The position numbers and the translations under genes are program-made. A DNA stretch of 30,763 nt, taken from assembly GCA_050945895.1 (NCBI GenBank), contig JBMNTU010000013.1, positions 1 through 30,763 on the forward strand, given 5' to 3'. Position 1 is the first letter of the stretch; every line of letters starts with the position of its first letter. This DNA comes from JBMNTU01 sp050945895. Lineage in GTDB: Bacteria; Bacillota; Clostridia; Christensenellales; Christensenellaceae. A model generated the notes under the pieces. It did no database searches and was not told the origin of the DNA. It was given only the letters and a program-made list of their open reading frames with translations. Below are positions 23,374 through 30,763 of the stretch, in pieces.

Positions 23374-23840
23374 TATTTTTTGATTTGCCGCAGCTTTGCG
23401 GCGAGTTTTCCGAAAACCGGGATTTCGTAGGCCTCGTAGCGGTATGCTTTGACCATTGTAAAAATAGCAATAATTACAAACACGACTCCCGTAACCGCAC
23501 CTACTATTCCCACGAATACCTCTCCCGCATAGGATGCGGCAATTTTCATAATATCCATCGTAATACCGCCGGACAGGCGCGCCGTCTGCAAGCTGAATCG
23601 GACTGCATCCAAAACAATAACGATGATGGCATATACGGCATAGAGCGCAACCATTTGCATGGCATAGAGCTGAATAAACCCGCTGTCCTTTTCAAGAAAA
23701 TATGCTGCAAGCGGAAGCAGCCAGCAAACATACCGCACCCCCGGAATAAAGCTCAATGTCAGCGTAAGAATAAACAGCACCAACACAAATACGTTTGCAT
23801 CTATTTTGCCTATGGAAGATTTGTGCGGCGTGTTCTGCAC
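23373..23840 (-). CDS. DUF4870/Tic20-like membrane protein, paralogue 2
   Basis: A 155-residue membrane protein that should start at GTG 23840, with AAAGGAG nine bases upstream. The ATG at 23888 is upstream of the promoter -10 box and is ruled out if that promoter is used. It has the same layout as its neighbour: LPLAAYFLEKDSGFIQLYAMQMVALY, and MVKAYRYEAYEIPVFGKLAAKLRQIKK at the end. The two arose by tandem duplication. They follow a two-component system and may be part of its output, though they have their own promoter. Confidence 0.75.
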   Translation of the reverse strand: MQNTPHKSSIGKIDANVFVLVLFILTLTLSFIPGVRYVCWLLPLAAYFLEKDSGFIQLYAMQMVALYAVYAIIVIVLDAVRFSLQTARLSGGITMDIMKIAASYAGEVFVGIVGAVTGVVFVIIAIFTMVKAYRYEAYEIPVFGKLAAKLRQIKK

Positions 23841-23867
23841 GAGGTGTGCTCCTTTGCGTTTTTTTAC

Positions 23868-23896
23868 AGTATACCATAAAACGCACATCCGTTTAA
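23868..23896 (-). promoter_or_regulatory. Promoter of the tandem membrane protein pair
   Basis: Minus strand: TTAAAC (23896-23891), 17 bp, TGG plus TATACT (23873-23868), an extended -10. It starts inside the 3' end region of the histidine kinase gene. Confidence 0.5.
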
Positions 23897-23897
23897 A

Positions 23898-26252
23898 TCA
23901 GCTCTGCTCGTTTTCCTCCGCCTCCTGCGCTTTGGGCATGTATATTTTTGCCTTAAAGAGGTCCCCGTCGATTTCCACGCGGAACTCGCCTCCCATCAGC
24001 TTCATGAAGTCTTTGGCCATTGCCAGCCCCAGCCCGCTGCCTTCCGTATTGCGCGAGGAATCTCCGCGGACAAAGCGCTCCATCAGCTCGTCTTCCGTAA
24101 TATTCAGCGCCTCTTTGGAAACGTTTTTTACCACCAGGCAGATACGTCCGTCTTCCTCCGATATGTCGATATACACGCGTGAATCGGGCAGCGTATATTT
24201 GAAGAGGTTATCGAAAACATTATAGATGACCCGAAAAAGCAGCTTTCCATCCGCATGGACATACAGCTTTTCCTGCGGAAGCCCGTTGATAAAGTGCAGC
24301 CCCGACCCGTCTATCCGGTCGGCCATTTCGGCCATTGCCTGTTCCATAAACTGCGTCAATTCAATTTTGGAAAGCAGCACAATCATATCTCCGCTGGCCG
24401 CTTTTGCCGCTTCGAACAGGTCGTCGGTAAGCGTTTTGAGGCGCGTGCTTTTTGCATCCAATATCTTCAGGTACTTTCTTGCATCCTCATCCATCTCCTG
24501 CTTTTTGAGCAAATCTACATATGTTAAAATGGACGTTAATGGCGTTTTGATATCATGCGAGATATTTGTAATCAGTTCTGTTTTCATGCGCTCGGCCTTT
24601 ACTTCCTGCCGTACCGCTTCATTCAGACCTTCGCTGATATTATTGATACCATCAATAATATCGTCAATCTCTTTTTCGCGGGTCTTATCGATAACATATT
24701 CTGTATTCCCGTTTTTGATTTGCTGCACACCCTTCTGAAGTTGATTGACCGCTTTTGCCCTTTTAAAAATCGCCACCAGCGTAGCGGCCGAGAATATGAT
24801 GAGCAGTATGATCCCCAGGAATGCGCCGAAGCCGCTCGCCCAAAAAGCGCACCATACAGTAAACATGCACAGGAGGATTCCTACGGTTATGTACAGCAGA
24901 TGCCCCACAATGTACCTCGCTTTCATTCCCGTACCCTCATACGCATCTTTGACACTTTTGCCGAGCACATAAACCAGCGTAAATTCTTTTGCAGTACCCG
25001 TTTTTATACGCCGCAAAAGGGAAGTGAGCCACAGCAGCAGCGCAGAAACGCCGCCCGCGACGCCCGCACAAAACGCCGTCATACCAATGGTATCGAAGGC
25101 TCCCTTATTGATAATGCCCTCCACTGCGCCAAGGTTTAATACGGAAACGGTTATAAATACGATTTCTGCAATAATAAGCAATATGAATCCGATATCGAGA
25201 TACACAAAATCTATTTTCAGGTTTTTGGGACCGTCGCCCGCCATATTCCGGCCTGCCGTATAAAGCAGCCAAACCAGCGCCGCAACAAACGCGATGATGC
25301 ACGCAACCAACCATACCAGGTAAAACTTGTATTGACTGTACACCTGCTGGTAATCCTGGTTTTTCTCGGCATAAACCGCGTCTGTCATGGCTGTGTATAC
25401 AAGGATAGAGTCCGGATAGCCTTCTATCCAGGCCTGTGTATATATCGTTGGCTCGCCTTCCATTGTAAACGCAAGATCATCCTCTTTTGTAAACATGGCG
25501 ACTTCATTTGCAACGCTGTTTTTAATCGTATCCAGCGAGTCGACATTTGCGTGGACGATTTCTCCGTTTTCTATGACGGCATACAGGATGTCTGCACTGC
25601 TATCGAGCTGTCTTTTTGCCGTTTCCATGCGGGCAACACATTCGTCTCGCACCTTCTGCTCTGCGTTTTCGATCAGCGTATCATATTTTTCATTGATTTC
25701 ATCAAACCGTTTTTTAGCGTATTCTACGGAATAATCGCTCCCGCCCTCAACGATGGATGTGTCGCTCTCCATGCTGCTTACGGCCGTATTTTCCATGCTT
25801 TGAATTACCTGGGCGGACGCGCCATAGGCGTCTTCTTCCGGCACATTTTCGGCAGCGGGCTCCTCTATATCATCCACCTGTTCCTCCGTTACAGCCATTC
25901 TAAAGCTACTGCCGTAGTACGCGATCGTGTATGGGTCGTAACCGGTCAGCGAAACCAGCCTTTCGACCTCCTCGTTGCGCTGCTGTTCGTACGAAGCGAC
26001 ATATTCGTCCGCTTCCTGCTTGATCTGTTCTTCGCTGAGCGTATAAAAGGCGTTGTGGACCAGATACTGGAAATGACTCATTTCCCCGTCGTACCATTCG
26101 CTATCGATATAATCCATCTCGGCCACGGCAATCTGCGTTGCCGCGACACCTGCGCCCGCAATAACGATACCACAGGCAGACGCAATTGCTACCGCCCACG
26201 CAATGACCTTTAGCCATATGTTAAACCGTAACTTTTTCGATTTTGTATCCAA
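23898..26252 (-). CDS. Multi-span sensor histidine kinase
   Basis: A 784-residue kinase. TTG 26252 is used as start; AAGGTGG is nine bases upstream and the start lies within the response regulator's last codons (32-base overlap). A span at 15-38 precedes an unusual extracytoplasmic domain of about 270 residues, rich in acidic and coiled-coil-like segments. Five further spans follow (about 308-333, 350-373, 388-412, 447-470, 474-496) and a HAMP-like linker. The phosphorylated histidine is H566 in SHDIKTPLT. The ATPase has an N-box (NVFDNLFKY) and GSGLGLAMAKDFM. The signal is unknown; the kinase core resembles cell-envelope-stress or VanS-like clostridial sensors. Confidence 0.93.
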   Translation of the reverse strand: MDTKSKKLRFNIWLKVIAWAVAIASACGIVIAGAGVAATQIAVAEMDYIDSEWYDGEMSHFQYLVHNAFYTLSEEQIKQEADEYVASYEQQRNEEVERLVSLTGYDPYTIAYYGSSFRMAVTEEQVDDIEEPAAENVPEEDAYGASAQVIQSMENTAVSSMESDTSIVEGGSDYSVEYAKKRFDEINEKYDTLIENAEQKVRDECVARMETAKRQLDSSADILYAVIENGEIVHANVDSLDTIKNSVANEVAMFTKEDDLAFTMEGEPTIYTQAWIEGYPDSILVYTAMTDAVYAEKNQDYQQVYSQYKFYLVWLVACIIAFVAALVWLLYTAGRNMAGDGPKNLKIDFVYLDIGFILLIIAEIVFITVSVLNLGAVEGIINKGAFDTIGMTAFCAGVAGGVSALLLWLTSLLRRIKTGTAKEFTLVYVLGKSVKDAYEGTGMKARYIVGHLLYITVGILLCMFTVWCAFWASGFGAFLGIILLIIFSAATLVAIFKRAKAVNQLQKGVQQIKNGNTEYVIDKTREKEIDDIIDGINNISEGLNEAVRQEVKAERMKTELITNISHDIKTPLTSILTYVDLLKKQEMDEDARKYLKILDAKSTRLKTLTDDLFEAAKAASGDMIVLLSKIELTQFMEQAMAEMADRIDGSGLHFINGLPQEKLYVHADGKLLFRVIYNVFDNLFKYTLPDSRVYIDISEEDGRICLVVKNVSKEALNITEDELMERFVRGDSSRNTEGSGLGLAMAKDFMKLMGGEFRVEIDGDLFKAKIYMPKAQEAEENEQS

Positions 26253-26913
26253 TTCCCCACACCACCTTCAGATATTTCGGATCTTTTGGGTTGATCTCTA
26301 TTTTTTCGCGGATGCGGCGGATATGCACGGCAATCGTGTTTTCTGCACCTACTGCCCGTTCATCCCACACATTTTCATAGATTTGCGTGGAAGACAAGAC
26401 CCGCTCCATATTTTGCATCAAATACCGCAGTATTTTATATTCCATCGGGGTCAGCCGCACTTCTTCGCCGTCTACCGTAACGCGCTTTTTAACATCGTCC
26501 ATTGTCAGGCCGCCCGTTGTAAATACGCCTTGTACCTGCTCCATACTGCCCAGGGACGTATAGCGCCGCAGCTGCGACTTTACACGCGCCAACAGCTCGA
26601 GCGGATTGAACGGTTTGGTTATATAGTCGTCCGCGCCCGAATTTAACCCAAGTATTTTATCGCTGTCTTCAGACTTTGCGGAAAGCATGATCACGGGGAT
26701 ATTCTGCTCTTCCCTAAGGCGCATCGTTGTGCGGACGCCGTCCATCATGGGCATCATGATATCCATGATAACAAGATGTACCTCGTTTTCGTCCAGCAGC
26801 TTGAGTGCTTCTATTCCATTATATGCTTTTAAAACCGTGTAGCCTTCGTTGACAAGGTAAATTTCTATTGCCTCAACGATTTCTTTTTCGTCATCGCAAA
26901 CCAGGATGTTCAT
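26221..26913 (-). CDS. OmpR/PhoB-family response regulator
   Basis: A 230-residue regulator. The receiver has the acidic pair in CDDEK (D7, D8), phospho-acceptor D51 in IMDIMMP, and K100 in DYITKPF. A winged helix (about 130-226) follows, with RLTPMEYKILRYL and TIAVHIRRIREKIE. GGAGG lies seven bases before ATG 26913. It is the first gene of the two-component pair. Three direct repeats at 11-bp spacing lie about 140 bases upstream and are a plausible binding site for this regulator itself. Confidence 0.95.
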   Translation of the reverse strand: MNILVCDDEKEIVEAIEIYLVNEGYTVLKAYNGIEALKLLDENEVHLVIMDIMMPMMDGVRTTMRLREEQNIPVIMLSAKSEDSDKILGLNSGADDYITKPFNPLELLARVKSQLRRYTSLGSMEQVQGVFTTGGLTMDDVKKRVTVDGEEVRLTPMEYKILRYLMQNMERVLSSTQIYENVWDERAVGAENTIAVHIRRIREKIEINPKDPKYLKVVWGIGYKIEKVTV

Positions 26914-26943
26914 TCATATGCCTCCAAAAAAAAGTATGCACCC

Positions 26944-26949
26944 ATTATA
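26944..26949 (-). promoter_or_regulatory. Proximal -10 box of the two-component operon
   Basis: Minus strand TATAAT (26949-26944), 30 bases before the response regulator ATG. No consensus -35 box is seen 16-18 bases upstream, as is common for promoters that need an activator. Confidence 0.5.
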
Positions 26950-27032
26950 CCGTATATCTCCTGGGCAGGATAGTATATGCCATCACACAAAAGCGCGACA
27001 GCGCCCAGAAATAAGCATAGGTGTAAATTATT

Positions 27033-27080
27033 AATATATATGGCGGGAATTTCTTAAGGTTTTATTAAGCGTGTTTTAAT
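27033..27080 (-). promoter_or_regulatory. 11-bp-phased TTAAG repeats, likely OmpR-family regulator sites
   Basis: Half sites TTAAG (27054), TTAAG (27065) and TTAAT (27076) sit exactly 11 bp apart on the plus strand. A possible minus-strand -10 box TATATT (27038-27033) places the nearest repeat over its -35 region. The pattern NTTAAG-N5-NTTAAG matches the style of CiaR-type boxes. The outer part also forms the inverted repeat TTTATTAA/TTAATAAA (27061-27068, 27076-27083). Confidence 0.55.
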
Positions 27081-27125
27081 AAAGTATGGTTTTTGGCATT
27101 GTGCTGTGCGGCCTTCTGTGTTCAT

Positions 27126-27491
27126 TCACACGATGCTGTAGCCATTTTCTTCTAGCAACCGCGCCGCCTCGGCCAGTTTATCTTCTTTGACCAGGATATA
27201 GTCCGTATTGTATGTGGAAACGACAAAGATGCCGATGCCTCCGTCCGCCAGTATGGCAGCTATTTTTGAGAGAATGCCGATCAACGAAAAATCGAGCACG
27301 CCCTGTATTTTCATCGCGCGGAAGCCATGTTCTGCGGCCAACGCGTTTTCCGGCACGCTGGCCGTTTCGCATACGAGCGATATTTCGTCGTCCGTTTTGG
27401 CGAAAAAAACAAATTCCCCCGGCAGGCCAATCCCCTCTGCCGAGGAAATTTTACACACGGAAAAATCAATATCGATTATTTTTATTTCCAT
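27126..27491 (-). CDS. ACT-domain regulatory protein (ACT_7/COG3603 type)
   Basis: A 121-residue protein of the short ACT-domain family. EGIGLPGEFVFFAKTDDEISLVCE forms the first beta-alpha unit. KIQGVLDFSLIGILSKIAAILADGGIGIFVVSTYNTDYILVKEDKL is the canonical ACT module with its ligand-binding loop (glycine after a helix) and final strands. Members bind amino acids or similar small molecules. It starts 20 bases after the diguanylate cyclase stop and is probably the last gene of that unit. The upstream ribosome site is weak. Confidence 0.8.
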   Translation of the reverse strand: MEIKIIDIDFSVCKISSAEGIGLPGEFVFFAKTDDEISLVCETASVPENALAAEHGFRAMKIQGVLDFSLIGILSKIAAILADGGIGIFVVSTYNTDYILVKEDKLAEAARLLEENGYSIV

Positions 27492-27511
27492 TTGTCTTCC
27501 CTGTCCATTGC

Positions 27512-28753
27512 TTATTTTTCCTCTTTGGGCTCCATATCGTCGTCATAAATACGGTAATTGTTTTTGCCGCCGCGCTTTGCGTGATACATTGCAATGTCTG
27601 CATATTTGATGAGTACATGGAAATTGTCTGAATGGTAAGGATAGAGCGCTACGCCAATGCTAAGGCCCACGCCGTACTTTTCGACGTAGCGGTCGTTCAC
27701 CGTTTCGCGGAAGCCTTTTAGCAGCGTTTGCGCGACTGCACTCGCTTCTTCTACCGTACCGACTCCCGAAACGATTTCGATAAATTCATCTCCGCCAATC
27801 CGTGCTGCGATATTCAGCTTGCCAGCGGACGGGCGGAACGCCTGCACCTTGCCGCGGTTTCCATCGAACAGATCCAGGTATTGTGCAATATGCCGCAGCA
27901 GTTCGTCTCCGGCATCGTGCCCCGCGCCATCGTTCACCGATTTGAAATTGTCCAGGTCGATAAACAGCAGCGCAAAGGGTCTATTGTTTTTCCCGGAGGT
28001 AATTTCCGCAAGGTGCTCCAACAGGTATTGCCGGTTGGGCAGGTCGGTGATTGTATCGTAGTGTGCCAGCCGGTTGAGCCGTTTTTGCATATCTGCATTG
28101 CGCCTGAGCAGCATAAGCACAAAGAGGATCATTGCGACCATTGCCCCGGCCAGCGTACCCACAAGAAGGATGGTATTCGTCGTTTCTGCCTGGGTGCTTT
28201 TTGTAAGGTAGGCGTCCGCAATATCCGTACTGACGATTCCCACTACTTTTCCGTCTTTTTTGATGGGCACGGCGCCGGTGTTGAAGCTTCCGTAAATATC
28301 GTCCACATTCATAATATCGGCGGAATCGTTGCCGGAAAACGCCCGCATATGAACGGGGGACAGTTCGTAGTCGATAAAGATCTCTTCGTCCTCCGGGTCT
28401 GTATCAAACACAAAATAATACTTCCCGTCTATTTCCTTTAGCGCATAGATGTACTCGGCGCCGACATTTTCCGCGAGGTGGCGCAGCCTGCCCAATGTTT
28501 GGTCGTAGGCGGCCTGGTCGTTTTGCACGTCCTCTATGCTATTGTACGATATGAACCGGTCTGTATCGATTATTTCCTCCGCCGCAAGCGAAATGGAGAT
28601 AAGCTGGGCCTTTACGCTGTCTTCCAGTATATTGTGCAGTTCGCGGTTGTTCCGGATATTCAAAAAAACGGCAATACATAAAATGGCGGCCAAAAACAAG
28701 ACCACTATAAGGATTGCACTACGTTTTGCCATCGCCTTTTTTTCCCGCGCCAT
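27512..28753 (-). CDS. Membrane diguanylate cyclase with periplasmic-type sensor
   Basis: A 413-residue c-di-GMP synthase. It has one span (11-33), a single sensor domain of about 155 residues (VGAEYIYALKEIDGKYYFVFDTDP is Cache-like) and a second span (193-217). A cytoplasmic GGDEF domain follows with DLPNR, FIDLDNFKSVND and the intact signature GGDEF at 320-324. The inhibitory RxxD is absent (tetrad GKLN). A segment of about 15 residues before the signature (GNRGKVQAFRPSAGK) looks like a small insertion. ATG 28753 has GAGGGG upstream. It lies in the unit PQQ propeller-cyclase-ACT. Confidence 0.92.
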   Translation of the reverse strand: MAREKKAMAKRSAILIVVLFLAAILCIAVFLNIRNNRELHNILEDSVKAQLISISLAAEEIIDTDRFISYNSIEDVQNDQAAYDQTLGRLRHLAENVGAEYIYALKEIDGKYYFVFDTDPEDEEIFIDYELSPVHMRAFSGNDSADIMNVDDIYGSFNTGAVPIKKDGKVVGIVSTDIADAYLTKSTQAETTNTILLVGTLAGAMVAMILFVLMLLRRNADMQKRLNRLAHYDTITDLPNRQYLLEHLAEITSGKNNRPFALLFIDLDNFKSVNDGAGHDAGDELLRHIAQYLDLFDGNRGKVQAFRPSAGKLNIAARIGGDEFIEIVSGVGTVEEASAVAQTLLKGFRETVNDRYVEKYGVGLSIGVALYPYHSDNFHVLIKYADIAMYHAKRGGKNNYRIYDDDMEPKEEK

Positions 28754-28826
28754 TATATTTTCCCCTCTGGTTCTTACTTTTTATGTAAACAAACTATGCC
28801 TGCTTGAATCATCCAAAATTGCAGGG

Positions 28827-30545
28827 CTATTCGATGCGTACCCCCACGATTTTCCGTCCGCGCGTGCCAATGACGACTGTGCTTCCGAACACTGCGGGCG
28901 ACGCTTCTATGTTTGACCCCAGGTTGATTTTGTCCAACACCTTGCCCGTTGCTGCTTCGATCAGAAACATATAACCCTTGGAATTGCACTGCACAATATA
29001 AGCCTTTCCGTCGTCCGCATACACTGCCGCCGGCGAACTCCACGCGTAATTGGGCATTTTGAGCACCCAGCGCTCTTCGCCGGTGTTTTTGTCCAGCGCA
29101 ACCAGCAGGCCCTGGCGCTTAAACGGCGTACGCGCCACTGGCACAATAAGCAGGTCGGCAATCTCTCCTTTGCCCAGCACAGGCGTCGCCTGTACGCCGC
29201 CCGAAACGCCGTTTACGGAATGCACCATATATGGCTTTTCCCAGACGATTTCGCCGGTGATGGCATTCATCTTAAAAATAGAAATGATTCCCGTGCCTGT
29301 TTGTCGGTTCATCTCCCAATGAAGTGAAGGCGCAACATACACATGTTTTTCTCCGTTTTCCGTTACTTCAAAAACCGGCGAGGCGTTTGTGTCGTCCTTT
29401 GTATCCTGTGTCCAAACGAGCTGCATGGTATTGACGTCTACACACATCATATTGCCGCCGTTGTCTGCAATATACATATAGTTTTCGTAAAACGCCGCCG
29501 AATCTTCCATTCCCCACCAATAGCTGTCCTCGCTCATGCGACCGGTTGTATACGTCCATTTGAGCATTTCGGACGGATTTATGCTAAGCGTCCCGGCCTT
29601 CCTGTTGTAATTTGTATTCAGCTTCATCGTATAGACGATGTTGTTTTCGCCCGGCCAGATCAGCGTGTCCGTTTTCTCGTGCACCAACGGAGAGCTGTCG
29701 TACCCATGGAAAATACGCGGCGCGAACGGGTCCTTTGCGCCAAATTCGTATAGCTTTTTTCCGTCGATTAAGCTATAGATAAACGCGCGGGCATACCCCG
29801 CCTCGCCTGCCGAATCGGGCAGCGAGTCTCCCGGCCCCAAAAACAGCATGGGAACAGAGGGATGCAGCGCCCCAGCACCCTTGAACGGCAGTCCGACAAC
29901 AAGATCGTCCCGCGTTTTTTGCCCGTCTTCGATATCGATAAAATACACATTGCCGTCCATCGTTGCGTAGATTGCTTCCGTTAGGCCGGGTTTGGCCTTT
30001 TTTTCCGGATAGATATTCATAATGGCTTTTGTTTCGTCGTCCCAGCGGACGATGAGCGGCTGGCCCGTCCACCCGCTGCCCGACCACCGGCGCGAGCCTT
30101 TTCCCTTGCTGATATCGCTTTTTTCGAGCGAACCCGTTTCAATTTGCCAGAAGCCTTGGCCGAAGGCTTTTTTGCTGATGCGAGGGCTTCCGCAGCTTGC
30201 ACTATCCCTAAAAGGAGTACCACGAAATGTTACAATTCCGTCCCACTTCGTATATTGCTCTTTTGGGTCGAACAAAACAGGCTGTGCCCGGCTGAATGTA
30301 TCGACCTCGCTGCCATCAAACATCATTTTGGTTTGAAACCCCATTTTTTCGGGCTTTGTATTTTCCGTTGCATACGGCGTATTTGCTTGTGCTCCCGCTG
30401 TGTTTTCCGGCGTATAAACGGCAGGAATGTCTTCCTGCGTGACCTTTTTCCCGCGGCGGCGCATGAGCAGCGACCCGCCAAAGCCCGCCAAAAACGCCAG
30501 CACCGCCAATGCAACGATTAGTACGATATATCCTGTTTCCGTCAT
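28827..30545 (-). CDS. Membrane-anchored PQQ-type beta-propeller protein
   Basis: A 572-residue protein from ATG 30545 (GGAGG five bases upstream); the ATG at 30632 lies inside the promoter. An N-terminal anchor (6-28, then RRRGKK) puts the rest outside the cell. After a Thr/Ala/Pro-rich linker come blades such as DVNTMQLVWTQDT, NAITGEIVWEKPY, DKNTGEERWVLKMP and EAATGKVLDKINLG, each with the A-x-TG-x-x-x-W type signature of PQQ_2 propellers. There are no obvious PQQ-ligand residues or enzyme domain, so it is more likely a scaffold or sensor than a dehydrogenase. Sits with a cyclase and an ACT protein. Confidence 0.85.
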   Translation of the reverse strand: MTETGYIVLIVALAVLAFLAGFGGSLLMRRRGKKVTQEDIPAVYTPENTAGAQANTPYATENTKPEKMGFQTKMMFDGSEVDTFSRAQPVLFDPKEQYTKWDGIVTFRGTPFRDSASCGSPRISKKAFGQGFWQIETGSLEKSDISKGKGSRRWSGSGWTGQPLIVRWDDETKAIMNIYPEKKAKPGLTEAIYATMDGNVYFIDIEDGQKTRDDLVVGLPFKGAGALHPSVPMLFLGPGDSLPDSAGEAGYARAFIYSLIDGKKLYEFGAKDPFAPRIFHGYDSSPLVHEKTDTLIWPGENNIVYTMKLNTNYNRKAGTLSINPSEMLKWTYTTGRMSEDSYWWGMEDSAAFYENYMYIADNGGNMMCVDVNTMQLVWTQDTKDDTNASPVFEVTENGEKHVYVAPSLHWEMNRQTGTGIISIFKMNAITGEIVWEKPYMVHSVNGVSGGVQATPVLGKGEIADLLIVPVARTPFKRQGLLVALDKNTGEERWVLKMPNYAWSSPAAVYADDGKAYIVQCNSKGYMFLIEAATGKVLDKINLGSNIEASPAVFGSTVVIGTRGRKIVGVRIE

Positions 30546-30622
30546 AGTTTCCTCCAAATCTATCCGGCAAAGCAGGATCTGTTTGTTCTGCCCTTCGCCG
30601 CTTCGATCAAAATCTATTTCAA

Positions 30623-30651
30623 ATGATACCAATTATGCCCGGATAGCGCAA
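30623..30651 (-). promoter_or_regulatory. Promoter of the PQQ propeller unit
   Basis: Minus strand: TTGCGC (30651-30646), 17 bp, TGG plus TATCAT (30628-30623), an extended -10. The start near 30616 excludes the longer reading frame at 30632. Confidence 0.6.
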
Positions 30652-30716
30652 GCATTCTGCTTCCGGGGTTTTACATTTTTGGCAAAAGAGTGTAATATGA
30701 TGGTTGGAGTTTGACT

Positions 30717-30763
30717 ATGTTTTGTATTGCAATTTGTGACCACCGTTCGGACGAGCGCGCCCG
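30717..30763 (+). CDS. Start of a probable LytTR-type response regulator (cut by window edge)
   Basis: ATG 30717 has GGAG seven bases upstream and is not in a longer listed frame because the window ends after 15 codons, MFCIAICDHRSDERA. FxIAICD followed by polar residues and D-E-R is the usual start of AgrA/LytR-type receiver domains. The second acidic residue of the CDD pocket is His here. A possible promoter TTACAT-N16-TAATAT lies upstream (30671-30698). It is divergent from the propeller gene. Only the beginning is visible. Confidence 0.5.
   Translation, partial: MFCIAICDHRSDERA

Noticed and set aside
25332..26213. 293-codon plus-strand frame over the kinase gene
   Set aside because: Antisense to the kinase's extracellular domain, rich in Phe, Cys and His, with no recognisable motif.
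1..30763. CRISPR array, rRNA or tRNA genes
   Set aside because: I saw no regularly spaced repeats with unique spacers, and no cloverleaf or rRNA-like segment.

Overview
The window looks like a chromosomal segment of a Gram-positive, probably anaerobic Clostridia-class Bacillota of middling GC content. Pointers are the strong GGAGG ribosome sites, sigma-A promoters, a RecD2 helicase without RecBC, a MetK-RecD2-ComF run, a long clostridial-type HflX and an Aquifex-type aconitase. A gut Christensenellales-like host is a guess. There are 28 coding features (26 intact genes or halves of a split gene on the minus and plus strands, one split gene counted as two, and one gene cut by the right edge). 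No rRNA, tRNA or CRISPR was seen, and no complete mobile element.

Layout. 1-330: non-coding, with direct repeats that resemble the end of an IS21-type insertion sequence. 331-4324 (+): DNA polymerase IV, then a large sensor diguanylate cyclase. 4388-7779 (-): a small sugar-catabolism cluster (TIM-barrel isomerase, Gfo/Idh/MocA dehydrogenase, MFS transporter). 7940-9703 (-): HflX GTPase with an extra N-terminal JAMM metalloprotease-like domain. 9908-12606 (-): an EAL-HDOD signalling gene split by a one-base frameshift, a hexapeptide acyltransferase and an alpha/beta hydrolase, closed by a strong terminator. 12778-16757 (-): metK-recD2-comF with overlapping ends behind a near-consensus promoter. 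16862-17368 (-) and 17439-18158 (+): a small membrane exporter and a TtcA-like tRNA thiolase, divergent. 18162-20366: tyrosine phosphatase, DUF6125-like protein, zinc-ribbon/Gln-rich membrane protein. 20417-22348 (-): aconitase. 22624-23840: a small conserved unknown protein (+) and two tandem four-helix-type membrane paralogues (-). 23898-26913 (-): an OmpR-type two-component system with a multi-membrane-span kinase. 27126-30545 (-): membrane-anchored PQQ-type propeller, diguanylate cyclase, ACT-domain protein. 30717-end (+): start of a probable LytTR-type response regulator.

How it fits together. Most genes are housekeeping or sensing. Cyclic-di-GMP signalling appears twice as synthases, both lacking the usual RxxD inhibitory site, while the only EAL-like gene is degenerate and split. 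The two-component system has, upstream, three TTAAG-type half sites at exact 11-bp spacing, which suggests autoregulation. The most unusual items are the JAMM-HflX fusion, the frameshifted EAL-HDOD gene and the 11-bp-phased repeats. I found no clear evidence for a wholly new system.
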